In this document: one piece after another, positions 33,849 through 43,060 of the stretch | Numbering within the stretch: position 1 is the first letter of the stretch | Layout of the letters: every line of letters begins with the position of its first letter | Source of the DNA: Pseudomaricurvus sp033283175 | GTDB lineage: Bacteria > Pseudomonadota > Gammaproteobacteria > Pseudomonadales > Cellvibrionaceae | Reading direction: 5' to 3' | Assembly (NCBI GenBank): GCA_033283175.1 | Contig: JAWMQM010000003.1 | Span: forward strand, 496,001 to 560,000 | Length of the DNA: 64,000 nucleotides | Made by a program: the position numbers and the translations under genes | Notes under the pieces: generated by a model | What the model was told of the DNA's origin: nothing | Seen by the model: the letters and a program-made list of their open reading frames with translations, nothing else | Database searches by the model: none

Positions 33849-35381
33849 GTGTCTGCTATAACAGAAGAAAAAGACCCGCGGCACGTCAGTACCCTGCCGC
33901 AGCTGGTTCGCGCGGCGGCAGCCGCCTATGGCGATGACAAAGCCATCGTTCTGCGTGATGGTGATATTGAAGAAAGTCTGTCCTTCAACGAGCTGAATCA
34001 GCGTTCTGCGCTGTTGGCTCGTGGACTGATTGCCAGGGGGGTAGGCAAGGGTACCCGTGTCGGCTTTATCTACGGTAACGGACCCTCGTTTGCTCTCATG
34101 TTTGCCGCCATCGCGCGGACCGGGGCGGTGGCGGTTCCTATCAGCACCTTTATCAAAGCAGGCGAGATGGTACGGGTGCTGCGGCAGGCGGACATTGCCG
34201 GCCTGCTGTTGCAGCGGACTCTGCTGGGCAAGGACTACGTCGAGCGGGTTTGTGATGCTCTGCCGCAATTGCGCGATGCCGATGCTGACACCTTGCGACT
34301 GGCCGCGGTGCCGTATTTGCGCTGGGTGGTGTCCACAGGCGAAGGCTTACCGTCGGGCATTCATGCTCAGCAGTGGTTGCTGTCGGCGGCTGAGAGTGTG
34401 AGCGACGAGCTGCTGACAGAAATCGAAGCGGAAATCTGTCCCTCGGATCAGGTGATGGAGATTTACACCTCCGGCTCCATGGCCATGCCCAAAGGGGTCA
34501 AGCACAACCACGGTCCATTGCTGTTTCGCACCCACTATCTGTCGGGCAAACGCGAGCTGCCACGTGGCGCCGAGAGTCCCTTGCCCATGCCGCTGTTCTG
34601 GGTGGGCGGCATGATGATGTTCCTGTTGCCCAATTGGTCAATGGGGGCGAAAACCGTTTGCACCGAGGGCACTTCCACCAACAGTAAAATTGCCATGGGC
34701 AGTGTGCTGGCGGCGGATGACGAATTTGAACTGCCCGAGGGGGTCACCATCTGGGCGTTGGGTATGACCGAAACCCTGGGGCCCTACTCCTTCGCCGACA
34801 AGATGCGGGAGGAGGGGTACCCGCTGTGCCCGCCGCTGGATCATATCGCCGATCGTTTTGAGGTGCGCGTCGCTGACGACAACCATCAGGAAGTGGCCGA
34901 TGGCGAGGTGGGAGAGATCCAGGTGCGGGGCTACGCACTGACGCCGGGGCTGCACAAAATTGAGCCCGATTATTACCTCACGGCCGATGGCTTTTACCGC
35001 ACCGGTGATCTCGGTCAGCGGGAGGGTCAGCGCATCCATTTTGTCGGTCGTGCCGGCGATATGATCAAAACCGCCAACACCAATGTGTCACCCGCCGAGG
35101 TGGAGCAGGAGATGCAGTCGCTCGACGGTGTTCACTCCGCCTATGTGGTGGGCATTCCCGACGCGCAGCGAGGCCAGTTGGTGGTGGCCGCCGTGGTGCC
35201 GCGCGAGGGAGTTGAGCTGGATTTCGGCGCTATCCAGCAGCAGTTGGCGCAGCGCTTGTCCTCTTTCAAGGTGCCCCGTGCCTACGTCGCCCTGCAGCGT
35301 GATGAGGTGCCCATGCTGCCCAGCAACAAGGTGGCCCGGCGGCAGATCGAACAGTTGATGATTGAGCGACTGGGGCGCTAG
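33849..35381 (+). CDS. Class I adenylate-forming ligase (acyl-CoA synthetase-like no. 2)
   Basis: A 510-residue ligase from GTG 33849 behind a strong AGGAGCAGGAGG ribosome-binding site. The A3 motif is atypical, YTSGSMAMPKGV, with Ser and Met in place of T-T. A5 is WALGMTETLGPY, a Gly-rich variant lacking the usual Tyr-x-Ser-T-E start. A7 is YRTGDLGQREGQ. The hinge is GRAGDMIKTANTNVSPAEVE. The catalytic Lys is in LPSNKVARRQIE. It should form acyl-AMP and then acyl-CoA. The sequence divergence from the other two ligases points to a different acid. It follows the MFS gene by 55 bp. Confidence 0.88.
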   Translation: MSAITEEKDPRHVSTLPQLVRAAAAAYGDDKAIVLRDGDIEESLSFNELNQRSALLARGLIARGVGKGTRVGFIYGNGPSFALMFAAIARTGAVAVPISTFIKAGEMVRVLRQADIAGLLLQRTLLGKDYVERVCDALPQLRDADADTLRLAAVPYLRWVVSTGEGLPSGIHAQQWLLSAAESVSDELLTEIEAEICPSDQVMEIYTSGSMAMPKGVKHNHGPLLFRTHYLSGKRELPRGAESPLPMPLFWVGGMMMFLLPNWSMGAKTVCTEGTSTNSKIAMGSVLAADDEFELPEGVTIWALGMTETLGPYSFADKMREEGYPLCPPLDHIADRFEVRVADDNHQEVADGEVGEIQVRGYALTPGLHKIEPDYYLTADGFYRTGDLGQREGQRIHFVGRAGDMIKTANTNVSPAEVEQEMQSLDGVHSAYVVGIPDAQRGQLVVAAVVPREGVELDFGAIQQQLAQRLSSFKVPRAYVALQRDEVPMLPSNKVARRQIEQLMIERLGR

Positions 35382-35419
35382 CGCCTCAGCCCTCGCTTGC
35401 CTCTGTCCCTGTGCCCGCT

Positions 35420-36457
35420 CTACACAAAATCTTCGCTGCAACGTAACACCACCTTGCCCTCGATGGCGGCGCGGTCAATCAGCCGGTGTACCTCCGCGGC
35501 CTGACTCAGGGGCACGACATCGGCAATGGCGGGCTGCAGTTGTTCCTGTTTCAACATCCCAAACAGGGTCTGCACATCCTCCCTGAACTCCTGCGGGTGT
35601 GAATCGCGGCGGTGGCTGATGTTGTAGAACAGCGCCTGTTTGCCGGCGGGAAACCTCTTCCACAGCAGCTGTAACTTGAGGAATCCCCACAATACCGACG
35701 CCTTGCTGACGGCGCCGGTGGTGTAGTGCAGCACCCCAAAACAGACCAGCAAGCCGCCGCGTTTCAGCGCCTTGCGGGAGCGGGTCCAGTGCTCCGCGCC
35801 ACCGATGGTGTCAAACACCACATCCACACCGGCGCCGCCGGTCGCCTTGCGAACCTCCTGCACAAAGTCCTGTGAGCGGTAGTCGATGGGGGTGCCGCCC
35901 AGCTTGCGAATCAACCCATGTTTGGCGGCGGACGCCGTGCCAAACATCTTCAGGCCCCGCAGCCTGCCGAGCTCCAGCAGGGCGGTGCCCACGGCGCCGC
36001 CGGCGGCGTGAACCAGGCAGGTGCTGCCGGGCGGGATGTCGCGGATGCGGGTGAGCATTTGCCAGGCGGTGGTGTAGGAGAGGATCATGGCCACCGCCTG
36101 TACCGGATCCAGGCCGGCCGGTGCGGCGATAACACGATCCGCCGCCACGCACAGAAACTGGGTATAGCCGCCAATCACCGGCATGTCTGCCACATATTGT
36201 CCCACCCGCAGCGTATTCACCCCGGCACCGAGCTTGTCCACCACCCCAAACCAGTCGTAGCCGAGGGTAAAGGGGGGCTGGTCCTTCACATCGATGTACT
36301 GCCCCTGGCGAATGATGGTATCGGTGAAGCCGGTGCCGGCGGTCAGTACCCGCACGCGGATCTCGCCCGGCCCCGGTTCCGGCAGGCTCTGCTCCTCAAT
36401 CACGGTCAGTGCTTCCGGCCCGCCAAAGCGGGTGATATCAACGTGGCTGTACCCCAT
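35420..36457 (-). CDS. Zinc-independent MDR (quinone-oxidoreductase-like)
   Basis: A 345-residue medium-chain reductase of the QOR/enoyl-reductase type. The N-terminal catalytic domain (VDITRFGGPEALTVIEEQSLP) lacks zinc-ligand Cys. The cofactor fold is LVHAAGGAVGTALLELGRL. Such enzymes reduce alpha,beta-unsaturated ketones or enoyl-CoAs with NADPH. It is oriented against the ligase gene and convergent with it (38 bp). It may reduce an enone intermediate of the pathway. Confidence 0.9.
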   Translation of the reverse strand: MGYSHVDITRFGGPEALTVIEEQSLPEPGPGEIRVRVLTAGTGFTDTIIRQGQYIDVKDQPPFTLGYDWFGVVDKLGAGVNTLRVGQYVADMPVIGGYTQFLCVAADRVIAAPAGLDPVQAVAMILSYTTAWQMLTRIRDIPPGSTCLVHAAGGAVGTALLELGRLRGLKMFGTASAAKHGLIRKLGGTPIDYRSQDFVQEVRKATGGAGVDVVFDTIGGAEHWTRSRKALKRGGLLVCFGVLHYTTGAVSKASVLWGFLKLQLLWKRFPAGKQALFYNISHRRDSHPQEFREDVQTLFGMLKQEQLQPAIADVVPLSQAAEVHRLIDRAAIEGKVVLRCSEDFV

Positions 36458-36681
36458 GGTTTTTCTTCTCCGGTGTCAGCGGGAGACCGCGGGCGCGTGG
36501 CGGCGGGCCTCTTTAAACTGACTATTCATCATTTATTGTTGTCAGGATTATAGGCAGGCGGTACCCTAGAGACAAATACCAAAGTGCCTGTACCGCCCGG
36601 ACGCTGGTGACGACTGCCGGTGCTGACTGTTGCTCTGAGCGCAGCGGCGTTACGGGTGCGACGGGACAGCAGAGGTCTGTA

Positions 36682-37101
36682 GTGACAGATTCAAACGGCC
36701 AGATACTGGACGATTTCTACAGCGCGCTTGCCCGCAAGGATCTGCCGGGGGTGCTGGCTTGCTGTGCGCCGGACGCGATCTTCTGGCATAACTTCGATGG
36801 CATCTGTCAGAGTCCGGAACAGGCGGCAGAGGGGTGGCGGGGCATGTTTGACTCTCTGCAGGAACATGGGCCGCTGGACGTGCGGCGGGAGATATTGGGT
36901 GACACGGTGATACAGCGTCACCTGTTTGTGATGGGCAGAGCCGACGGCACCCGCATCGGCAAGCCCTGCTGCATCCTGGCGCGTATCTTTGATGGGCGTA
37001 TACAGCGTCTGGATGAGTATATCGACCTGTCGTCGCAGCGGGTGCTGGAAGCGGGTGATGACGTCACCTGGGGATTGCCCGCAGACGGGCGCTTTCTTTG
37101 A
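36682..37101 (+). CDS. NTF2-like (SnoaL) protein
   Basis: A 139-residue protein from GTG 36682, which has AGAGG upstream. An open frame continues 25 codons further 5' without domain similarity. The SnoaL fold is visible as ILDDFYSALARKDLPGVLAC, the DAIFWHNFDG strand and RIFDGRIQRLDEYID. Members include small isomerases, hydrolases and binding proteins. It precedes the PhyH pair by about 100 bp on the same strand. Function unknown. Confidence 0.75.
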   Translation: MTDSNGQILDDFYSALARKDLPGVLACCAPDAIFWHNFDGICQSPEQAAEGWRGMFDSLQEHGPLDVRREILGDTVIQRHLFVMGRADGTRIGKPCCILARIFDGRIQRLDEYIDLSSQRVLEAGDDVTWGLPADGRFL

Positions 37102-37204
37102 AGGTTCCGGCCCTTCAGTCGGCGCCGCACTGTGGCACGGTGACCATTAGCAATTACGCAAAATACCTATAAAAATAACGCATAAAATCAATATGAGGCC
37201 AGTT

Positions 37205-37999
37205 ATGGCTGAGCTACCTAATCCCACCCGGAGTGTCGAAGAGGGGCTCCGCAACATTGTTGAGTTCGGCTTTACGGTGGTGCCCGATGTGCTCACCGGC
37301 CCGGTGTTAACCCGCACCCGTGACGCACTGTACCGCGCCGCTGCAGAAGACCGCCGGCGCCAGCGTGAAATTGAAACCTTTGCCCTGGATTTCGGTGAGG
37401 TGCAGGCCAACCAGCGCATTTGGAATGTGCTCAGCCGTGACCCCGTGTTTGAGGACCTGGCCGAACACCCGCTGGCGCTGGAGTACGTGCGCCACATCCT
37501 CGGTTGGCCGGCGCTGCTGGGCAATATTTCCGCCAATATTTGCGCGCCCGGTTGCAGCGGTGGCTATCTGCACGCGGATCAGACGTTCCTGCCAGTCCCC
37601 TGGCCGGATGCGGGGCCGCAGGGCTTGAATTGCGCCTGGGCGCTGGATGATTTTACCGCCGACAACGGCGCCACCAGTGTTGTGCCGGGCAGTCACCGTT
37701 TCAATCGCCCGGTGGCGCCGGAGGATATGGCCGCAACGGCCGTGCCGCTGGAGGCAGCGGCTGGTTCAATGATGGTCTTCGAGTCGCGGCTCTGGCACAA
37801 AACCGGAGCCAATGTCAGTTCTGACAGTATGCGGGCGGGGGTCTTTGCCTGGTATACGAAGACCTGGGTACGTACACAGGAAAACTGGTTTCTGTCGCTG
37901 AAACCGGAAATACAGCAGTTTGGTTCGGACACGATGCTGACGCTGCTGGGCTACAAATCTCAGGGGTTCGGATTGATCAATGGCAAATCACCTCGATAA
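37205..37999 (+). CDS. PhyH family Fe(II)/2-oxoglutarate dioxygenase no. 1
   Basis: A 264-residue phytanoyl-CoA-dioxygenase-like protein. The iron triad is H-x-D in GGYLHADQTFLPV and the distal His in SRLWHKTGANVS, with the 2-oxoglutarate-binding Arg nearby (SMRAGVFAWY). ATG 37205 is preferred for its upstream GAGG. An in-frame ATG lies 12 bp earlier. It overlaps the second PhyH gene by 20 bp. It hydroxylates an unactivated carbon, typically alpha to a carboxylate or CoA ester in this family. Preference for a free acid or another small molecule cannot be told. Confidence 0.88.
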   Translation: MAELPNPTRSVEEGLRNIVEFGFTVVPDVLTGPVLTRTRDALYRAAAEDRRRQREIETFALDFGEVQANQRIWNVLSRDPVFEDLAEHPLALEYVRHILGWPALLGNISANICAPGCSGGYLHADQTFLPVPWPDAGPQGLNCAWALDDFTADNGATSVVPGSHRFNRPVAPEDMAATAVPLEAAAGSMMVFESRLWHKTGANVSSDSMRAGVFAWYTKTWVRTQENWFLSLKPEIQQFGSDTMLTLLGYKSQGFGLINGKSPR

Positions 38000-38774
38000 T
38001 CGCAGCGTCCGGCAGCGTCTTCAGGAAGATGGTTTCTGTCTGTTTCCACAGGTGCTCAGCGTGCGGGAGCTGGAGCGGGCGCGGCAGGGACTTGATGCCG
38101 GTGTGGCGCTGACCCGGGAGTTGCTGGGCACTACCCATATGCCCATGCTCGACCCCAATGCTGCCAGCGTGCGGGTCAACAACCTGCCCGCCATTGACCC
38201 GGTCTTTATCGAACTGCTGCTGCGGGACGATGCCCTGCAAGCCGTGGCCATGACCATCGGCGAGCATTTCCTGATTTCCAACTTTACCGCCAACATCGCG
38301 CTGCCCGGGGCGGGTTCCATGAGCCTGCACTCGGATCAGGCTTTGGTAGTTCCGCCACCCTGGCTACAGCCGTGGGCCATGAACATCATCTGGTGTCTGG
38401 ACGATGTCTGCGAGGCCAACGGCGCCACCCGCTACCTGCCGGGCAGCCATCGTTTTACCTCGCCGGAGGAGGTGCCGGACAACGCGCTTGAACTCACCGT
38501 GCCGTTCGAAGCGCCGGCGGGCTCCTTTATCGCCATGGACGGCCGACTGTGGCACACCTCGGGCGAAAACCGCACGGCCGATCAACAGCGACGCATGATG
38601 TTCGCCTATTACAGCACCGACTTTATTCGCCAACAGGCCAATTGGGCGCTGACCCTGCCAGCTGAGGTACAGGCCAGTCTGGGCGAGCGCGGCAGGGCCT
38701 TGTTCGGGCTTAATCCCATCGGCAACTCCCGTATCGCTGTGGGGCTGATCTCCCTAACGGGTAAAAAAACATAA
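37980..38774 (+). CDS. PhyH family Fe(II)/2-oxoglutarate dioxygenase no. 2
   Basis: A 264-residue paralogue of the preceding protein. The iron-binding H-x-D is in MSLHSDQALVVPP and the distal His in GRLWHTSGENRTA, followed by QRRMMFAYYSTDF with the co-substrate Arg. It shares with no. 1 the segments NGATRYLPGSHRF (no. 1: NGATSVVPGSHRF) and FEAPAGSF/ LEAAAGSM. The tandem, overlapping arrangement suggests a recent duplication or a heteromeric or sequential pair. Confidence 0.88.
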   Translation: MANHLDNRSVRQRLQEDGFCLFPQVLSVRELERARQGLDAGVALTRELLGTTHMPMLDPNAASVRVNNLPAIDPVFIELLLRDDALQAVAMTIGEHFLISNFTANIALPGAGSMSLHSDQALVVPPPWLQPWAMNIIWCLDDVCEANGATRYLPGSHRFTSPEEVPDNALELTVPFEAPAGSFIAMDGRLWHTSGENRTADQQRRMMFAYYSTDFIRQQANWALTLPAEVQASLGERGRALFGLNPIGNSRIAVGLISLTGKKT

Positions 38775-38799
38775 CCTGGGCAATGCGGAGATTTGAACC

Positions 38800-39318
38800 G
38801 TGACGGCAGAGAACACAAAAGCGCAATTGCAGATTTTCAGGGCTGGCGAGGCGCCTTCCCTGACCGAGGCCGGCTGTATGACCATGGAGCCCATGACCGA
38901 CCTGCAAAAGCAGGGCTTCAGGGAACTGGTGCAAGCGGGCTATCTGGAAGGCGAAGAGGTCAAAATTCTGGTGGATCTGCCCGGCTTCAGCCTGGCGCAC
39001 GCCTGGCTGAAAAGCGGCTATCCACTGACCAGGCATAGCCACAACAGTGACTGCCTCTACTACATAGTGGCTGGCAGCCTGCGACTGGGGACGGAGGAGT
39101 TGGGGCCAAAGGACAGCTTTTTTGTGCCGGCCGATGTGCCCTATACCTACGCTCCCGGGCCGGATGGGGTTGAAGTGCTGGAGTTCAGGCACAGCGGCAG
39201 TTTTAACTTTGTAAACCTGTCCCACAACAGCGCCTTCTGGGAAAAAGCAGAGCAGGCCTGCCGGGATAATCGCGAACAGTGGCGTGCCGCCGTTCCGCCT
39301 TCTGTCAAACAGGGTTGA
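38800..39318 (+). CDS. Cupin-domain protein
   Basis: A 172-residue protein from GTG 38800, with GGAG 11 bp upstream. The cupin core is HAWLKSGYPLTRHSHNSDCLYYIVAGSL, giving candidate metal ligands (two His), then FFVPADVPYTYAPG. Cupins act as dioxygenases, isomerases or sensors. It sits between the PhyH pair and an MFS gene in one transcript. Which activity applies is not visible. Confidence 0.8.
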   Translation: MTAENTKAQLQIFRAGEAPSLTEAGCMTMEPMTDLQKQGFRELVQAGYLEGEEVKILVDLPGFSLAHAWLKSGYPLTRHSHNSDCLYYIVAGSLRLGTEELGPKDSFFVPADVPYTYAPGPDGVEVLEFRHSGSFNFVNLSHNSAFWEKAEQACRDNREQWRAAVPPSVKQG

Positions 39319-39320
39319 GT

Positions 39321-40643
39321 ATGGACAACAGCGCGGCACTATCCGCCACTGATCAGAGGTCAGAGTGGCAACGCTACTGGCCGGTGGTGCTGGTGGGGGC
39401 ATTGGGCATGGCGATCAATACGGTGCATGTCTATTCCACCGGCGTTTTTATCGGCCCGCTGGAAGAGGAGTTCGGCTGGAGCCGGGCGCGGATCATGACC
39501 GGCTTTACCCTGTTTACCATTGTCGGGGCGCTGTGCGCGCCGTTTGTGGGCATGCTGATTGATCGCCTGGGGCCACGGCGGATTGGCCTCACCGGTATTC
39601 TGCTCTACACGGCCTGTCTGGCGGCGCTGTCACTGGCGACGGCCAATATTATGGTGTGGTGGGGGCTGTGGTTCCTGCTGGCGCTGGGTGGTTTGATGGT
39701 CAAGCCGACGGTATGGACCGTGGCCGTATCGAGCCTGTTTAACCGCGGCCGCGGTCTGGCCCTGGCGGTAACCCTGTGCGGCACTGGATTGGGCTCGGCG
39801 GTGTTTCCGGTGTTGAGTAACGCCTTGATCAATGAATTCGGCTGGCGTGGCGGCTATGTGGGCATTGGCGCGATCGGTGCGCTGATCCTGTTTCCGGTGG
39901 CCTTCTTTTGTCTGCAGAGCGCCACGGACAATCATCGGCTGAACAAACGCGACAACGGCGAGCCATCGCAACCCATGCAGCTCAGTGGCATGACGGTGAA
40001 GGAGACGCTGATGTCACTGCGCTTCTTCAAAATTGCCATCGCGGCCTTTTGCATTACGCTGGCGATTATCTCCTGCCTGATGAACCTGGTGCCCATCATG
40101 ACCGGCAATGGTTTGTCGCGGGATATGGCGGCATCCATTGCCGGTATTGTGGGGATTACCTCGGTCTGCGGCCGCCTGGCCACCGGTTATTTTCTCGATC
40201 GCCTGGACGGCAATCGCATCGGTGGCGTGGTGGTGCTCATACCCATCATTACCTTCTTCTGCTTTTTGTGGGCGCCGCAATCGGTGGGCTTTGCAGTGCT
40301 GGCCGCCATGTTGTTGGGGCTGGCGCTGGGGGCGGAGCTGGATGTGGTGGCCTACCTGGTGACCCGTCACTTTGGCCTGCGCAGCTATGGCGCTATCTTC
40401 GGCATTATTGTCAGCCTCTGGAGTGTGGCAACGGGCCTGGGGCCATTGTGTTCAAGCTACATCTACGACACCACGGGCAGTTACGACCTGGCGTTGTGGC
40501 TCTCCATGCCGCTGTTGGTGCTGGCATCGCTGGCGCTGTTTACGCTGGGGCCCTATCCCGGCTTCCAGAGCAGTGACGTGGCGGCAGACGAAGCTGGCAA
40601 TATCGAACCTGCCGCCATGATTGCGGAGCCCCGCCGCAGCTGA
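39321..40643 (+). CDS. MFS transporter no. 2 (monocarboxylate-transporter-like)
   Basis: A 440-residue protein with 12 predicted membrane helices. The start MDNSAALSATDQRSEWQRYW is followed by helix 1 with NTVHVYSTGVFIGPLEEEFGWSRA-type sequence, typical of the oxalate/formate and monocarboxylate branch. FVGMLIDRLGPRRIGLTG is the loop 2-3 motif. ATG 39321 directly follows the cupin stop. It likely transports an organic acid substrate or product. Confidence 0.9.
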   Translation: MDNSAALSATDQRSEWQRYWPVVLVGALGMAINTVHVYSTGVFIGPLEEEFGWSRARIMTGFTLFTIVGALCAPFVGMLIDRLGPRRIGLTGILLYTACLAALSLATANIMVWWGLWFLLALGGLMVKPTVWTVAVSSLFNRGRGLALAVTLCGTGLGSAVFPVLSNALINEFGWRGGYVGIGAIGALILFPVAFFCLQSATDNHRLNKRDNGEPSQPMQLSGMTVKETLMSLRFFKIAIAAFCITLAIISCLMNLVPIMTGNGLSRDMAASIAGIVGITSVCGRLATGYFLDRLDGNRIGGVVVLIPIITFFCFLWAPQSVGFAVLAAMLLGLALGAELDVVAYLVTRHFGLRSYGAIFGIIVSLWSVATGLGPLCSSYIYDTTGSYDLALWLSMPLLVLASLALFTLGPYPGFQSSDVAADEAGNIEPAAMIAEPRRS

Positions 40644-40681
40644 GGTTAAGTCGTTGGATTTTGCCGATGGTCTTTGGCCGC

Positions 40682-41767
40682 TCAGCCCGGTATCAGGCGC
40701 TGGCGTTGCAGCTGCTCAACCCAGTAAGTCAGAGAGTGGTAACTGTCGACGCATTCGCTGAATCCCGCCTGCCGCAGCTTGATGGTGCTGAGCAGCGTCG
40801 GATGTGTGATGGTGGTGGCGTCGCGTCTCAGCAGCAGGTCAATGTAGTGATGGCTCTGGCCGAGAAATTCATTCAGCGAAAGAGGTTGCAAGCGGTGTTC
40901 GGCAACCGCGGCATCCCACAGCGCGTGGTTATCTTCCAGGTAGCGTGACAGCTGCAGCGGCTCGGCATCTCCCGCTACCACCCCAAAGGCGTTAGCCAGT
41001 GTGGCCCAGCCATCGCGCCAGCAGAAGAGATCACCGTTGGTGATATTGAACACTTCGTCTCTGGCTGCAGGGCTCGTGGCCGCCCAGGCCATGGCTCTGG
41101 CCAGCAGGCCGGTATCGGTGAGTTCGCTGGGTTGGGCGACGCCACCGGGAAAACTGAAGGGCAGCTGTTGGGCTTTGCGCATGGCGGCGTAGGCGGCCAG
41201 CGGCAGCAGAGGGTTCATGGCCACACCGGTGGCCGCCCCGATGATGACTTGCGGTCTGAAAATGGTCCAGTGAAAGCCGTGGGTTTTAGCCAGCTCCTTG
41301 ATGCAATCTTCCTGCAGCCAGTAGAAGTTGCTGTGTACCACCCGGGGGTCGGATTCCCGCGCGGGAATCGGCGGCAGGTGGCCAGTGTGAGCGCCGTAGG
41401 CCTTGGCGCCCTGCAACAGGGTGACATGCTGCAGGTCGTGGGCCTGAGGCAGCAGCGGTTGCAGCAGGTTCTGCAGCATGCTCAGGTTCAATTGCATCTG
41501 CTGCTGATTGTGCCAGCCGGCCACCAGACCCGGCTGTTCGGCCACCGCGCTGTAGATGACATGGGTGACCGGTCGCAGTTCTGGGGCCAGTTGAGAGCAG
41601 GCTTCAGAATCCGTCAGATCGAGGGGGTGGTGTTTGACCTGCGCTGGGCAGTTGGCGGGGCGGCGGCGGGAGAGGGCGACCACCTCCCAGCCCTCAAGCG
41701 AGGCGAAGTGCTGCACAGCGGCCTGTCCCACCAGCCCGCTGGCTCCGGCTATGACAACCGTGTTCAT
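40682..41767 (-). CDS. PRISE-type extended SDR (progesterone 5-beta-reductase/iridoid-synthase-like)
   Basis: A 361-residue atypical SDR. The cofactor motif is IAGASGLVGQAAVQHFA. The characteristic LLQGAKAYGAHTG corresponds to the plant TGxKHYxGP motif and NFYWLQEDCIKE to FYYxxED, with Tyr as catalytic residue and no classical Y-x-x-x-K. PRISE enzymes reduce activated C=C bonds of enones such as the delta-4 double bond of progesterone. That would suit a pathway with steroid-like enones. It is convergent with the MFS gene and 16 bp upstream-adjacent to the P450 stop. Confidence 0.82.
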   Translation of the reverse strand: MNTVVIAGASGLVGQAAVQHFASLEGWEVVALSRRRPANCPAQVKHHPLDLTDSEACSQLAPELRPVTHVIYSAVAEQPGLVAGWHNQQQMQLNLSMLQNLLQPLLPQAHDLQHVTLLQGAKAYGAHTGHLPPIPARESDPRVVHSNFYWLQEDCIKELAKTHGFHWTIFRPQVIIGAATGVAMNPLLPLAAYAAMRKAQQLPFSFPGGVAQPSELTDTGLLARAMAWAATSPAARDEVFNITNGDLFCWRDGWATLANAFGVVAGDAEPLQLSRYLEDNHALWDAAVAEHRLQPLSLNEFLGQSHHYIDLLLRRDATTITHPTLLSTIKLRQAGFSECVDSYHSLTYWVEQLQRQRLIPG

Positions 41768-41782
41768 CGGGCGATGGCGGCG

Positions 41783-43033
41783 TCAGTGCCAGCCTTCGCC
41801 AATGATTACCGGCAGATAATTCCAGCCAATCTGGAAGCTGGATGCCGGCCGCTCTGCCGTTACCATGTCGAAGCTGTAGTTGGGCACGCGGCTGAGGAAC
41901 GCCTTGATCATGGTGCGGATTTCCAGGCGTGCCAAATGCGCGCCGATACAGAAGTGCATACCCTGACCGAAGGCGAGCGTACGGGGAATGGGGCGATCCC
42001 AGCGGAACGCAAAAGGATCCTCGAATTCACGTTCATCGCGCAGGGCGGAGGCGTAGATTAGAAAGACGCGCTGTCCGGGTTTCAACACCTGGCCGGCGAT
42101 GGTCACCTCTTTGTGGACTGTGCGCATAAACCACTGTGCCGGTGCGCAGTAGCGCAACATCTCTTCCACCGCCTTGGGCGCATTGCCCTCGAGGTCCGAG
42201 CGCACGGCCTCTAACTGATCGGGGTGGTTGGCCAGCTCCATCAGACCGTGGGCGGTCACCTTGGGCACGGACTCGATACCGCCAATAAAGGCGCACACCA
42301 GGTTCTGGGCCACCTGTGCGGCGGTCAGGGCCTTGCCGTCCTGGCGGAAGTTGATGAGCCCATCCACCATTGGCACGCTGCCGTCGGCACCGGCGTCCAT
42401 GCGTGCCTGCACGTAGGGCAGGTAGTGCTGGATACATTTCTGTGCGGTGGCGGCCGAGTCGAAGCCCCCCAGGTCAGGGTCGGTGGTGGTGCCGGAGTTC
42501 ACCATATCCAGGCACACCCGGGCCTCCTCTTTGGGCATGCCCATGAGATGCATAATGACGTTGGAGGAGACATAGCCACCAAAATCGGCGGTCAGGTTAA
42601 AGCGACCTTGGGGCAGCAGCTCGTCCAGCCGCTCGTGGGCCAGCTGGGTCACCAGATCCTGCAGTTGTTTCAGCTGGCCCGGCATCATGGGTGCGATGTG
42701 CGCCCGTCGCACCTGCGCGTGCACCGGGTGTCCCAGTCGCTGTGACATGGGAAACGGATCGGTGGGCGGGGTGGCTGGTGCAATCCCCTGATTGTGGTTG
42801 CGCACGGCGGCCGGTGTTGGCAGTGACCCCTCCGACTGCATAAAGGTGTTGTCGTTGTAGGAGAGGACTTCGGCGATGTCCTCAAAGCGGGAGATAAAAT
42901 ACGCGTCGTACTTGGCCACGTAATACATCGGATGATCGCGCCGCAACACTTCGTAGAAGGGCTGGGGATCTTTCATGACCTCCGGGGTGAAGGGGTCGTA
43001 GTTAAATTCGGCAGAATGCAGTTCGGAGCTCAT
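41783..43033 (-). CDS. Cytochrome P450 no. 4
   Basis: A 416-residue soluble P450. E-x-x-R is in EEMLRYC and the heme loop is FGQGMHFCIGAHLA. The I-helix reads FIGGIESVPK, so the canonical A-G-x-x-T is replaced by G-G-x-E-S. Loss of the Thr hydroxyl position to Ser may change oxygen activation. The promoter (minus strand) has TTGTCA at 43089-43084 and TAATAC at 43066-43061 with a 17-bp spacer. A TGAC-N5-GTCA dyad covers the -35. It is probably co-transcribed with the PRISE reductase gene. Confidence 0.94.
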   Translation of the reverse strand: MSSELHSAEFNYDPFTPEVMKDPQPFYEVLRRDHPMYYVAKYDAYFISRFEDIAEVLSYNDNTFMQSEGSLPTPAAVRNHNQGIAPATPPTDPFPMSQRLGHPVHAQVRRAHIAPMMPGQLKQLQDLVTQLAHERLDELLPQGRFNLTADFGGYVSSNVIMHLMGMPKEEARVCLDMVNSGTTTDPDLGGFDSAATAQKCIQHYLPYVQARMDAGADGSVPMVDGLINFRQDGKALTAAQVAQNLVCAFIGGIESVPKVTAHGLMELANHPDQLEAVRSDLEGNAPKAVEEMLRYCAPAQWFMRTVHKEVTIAGQVLKPGQRVFLIYASALRDEREFEDPFAFRWDRPIPRTLAFGQGMHFCIGAHLARLEIRTMIKAFLSRVPNYSFDMVTAERPASSFQIGWNYLPVIIGEGWH

Positions 43034-43060
43034 TGCAGTACCCTTTGGATAGTGGGTTTT

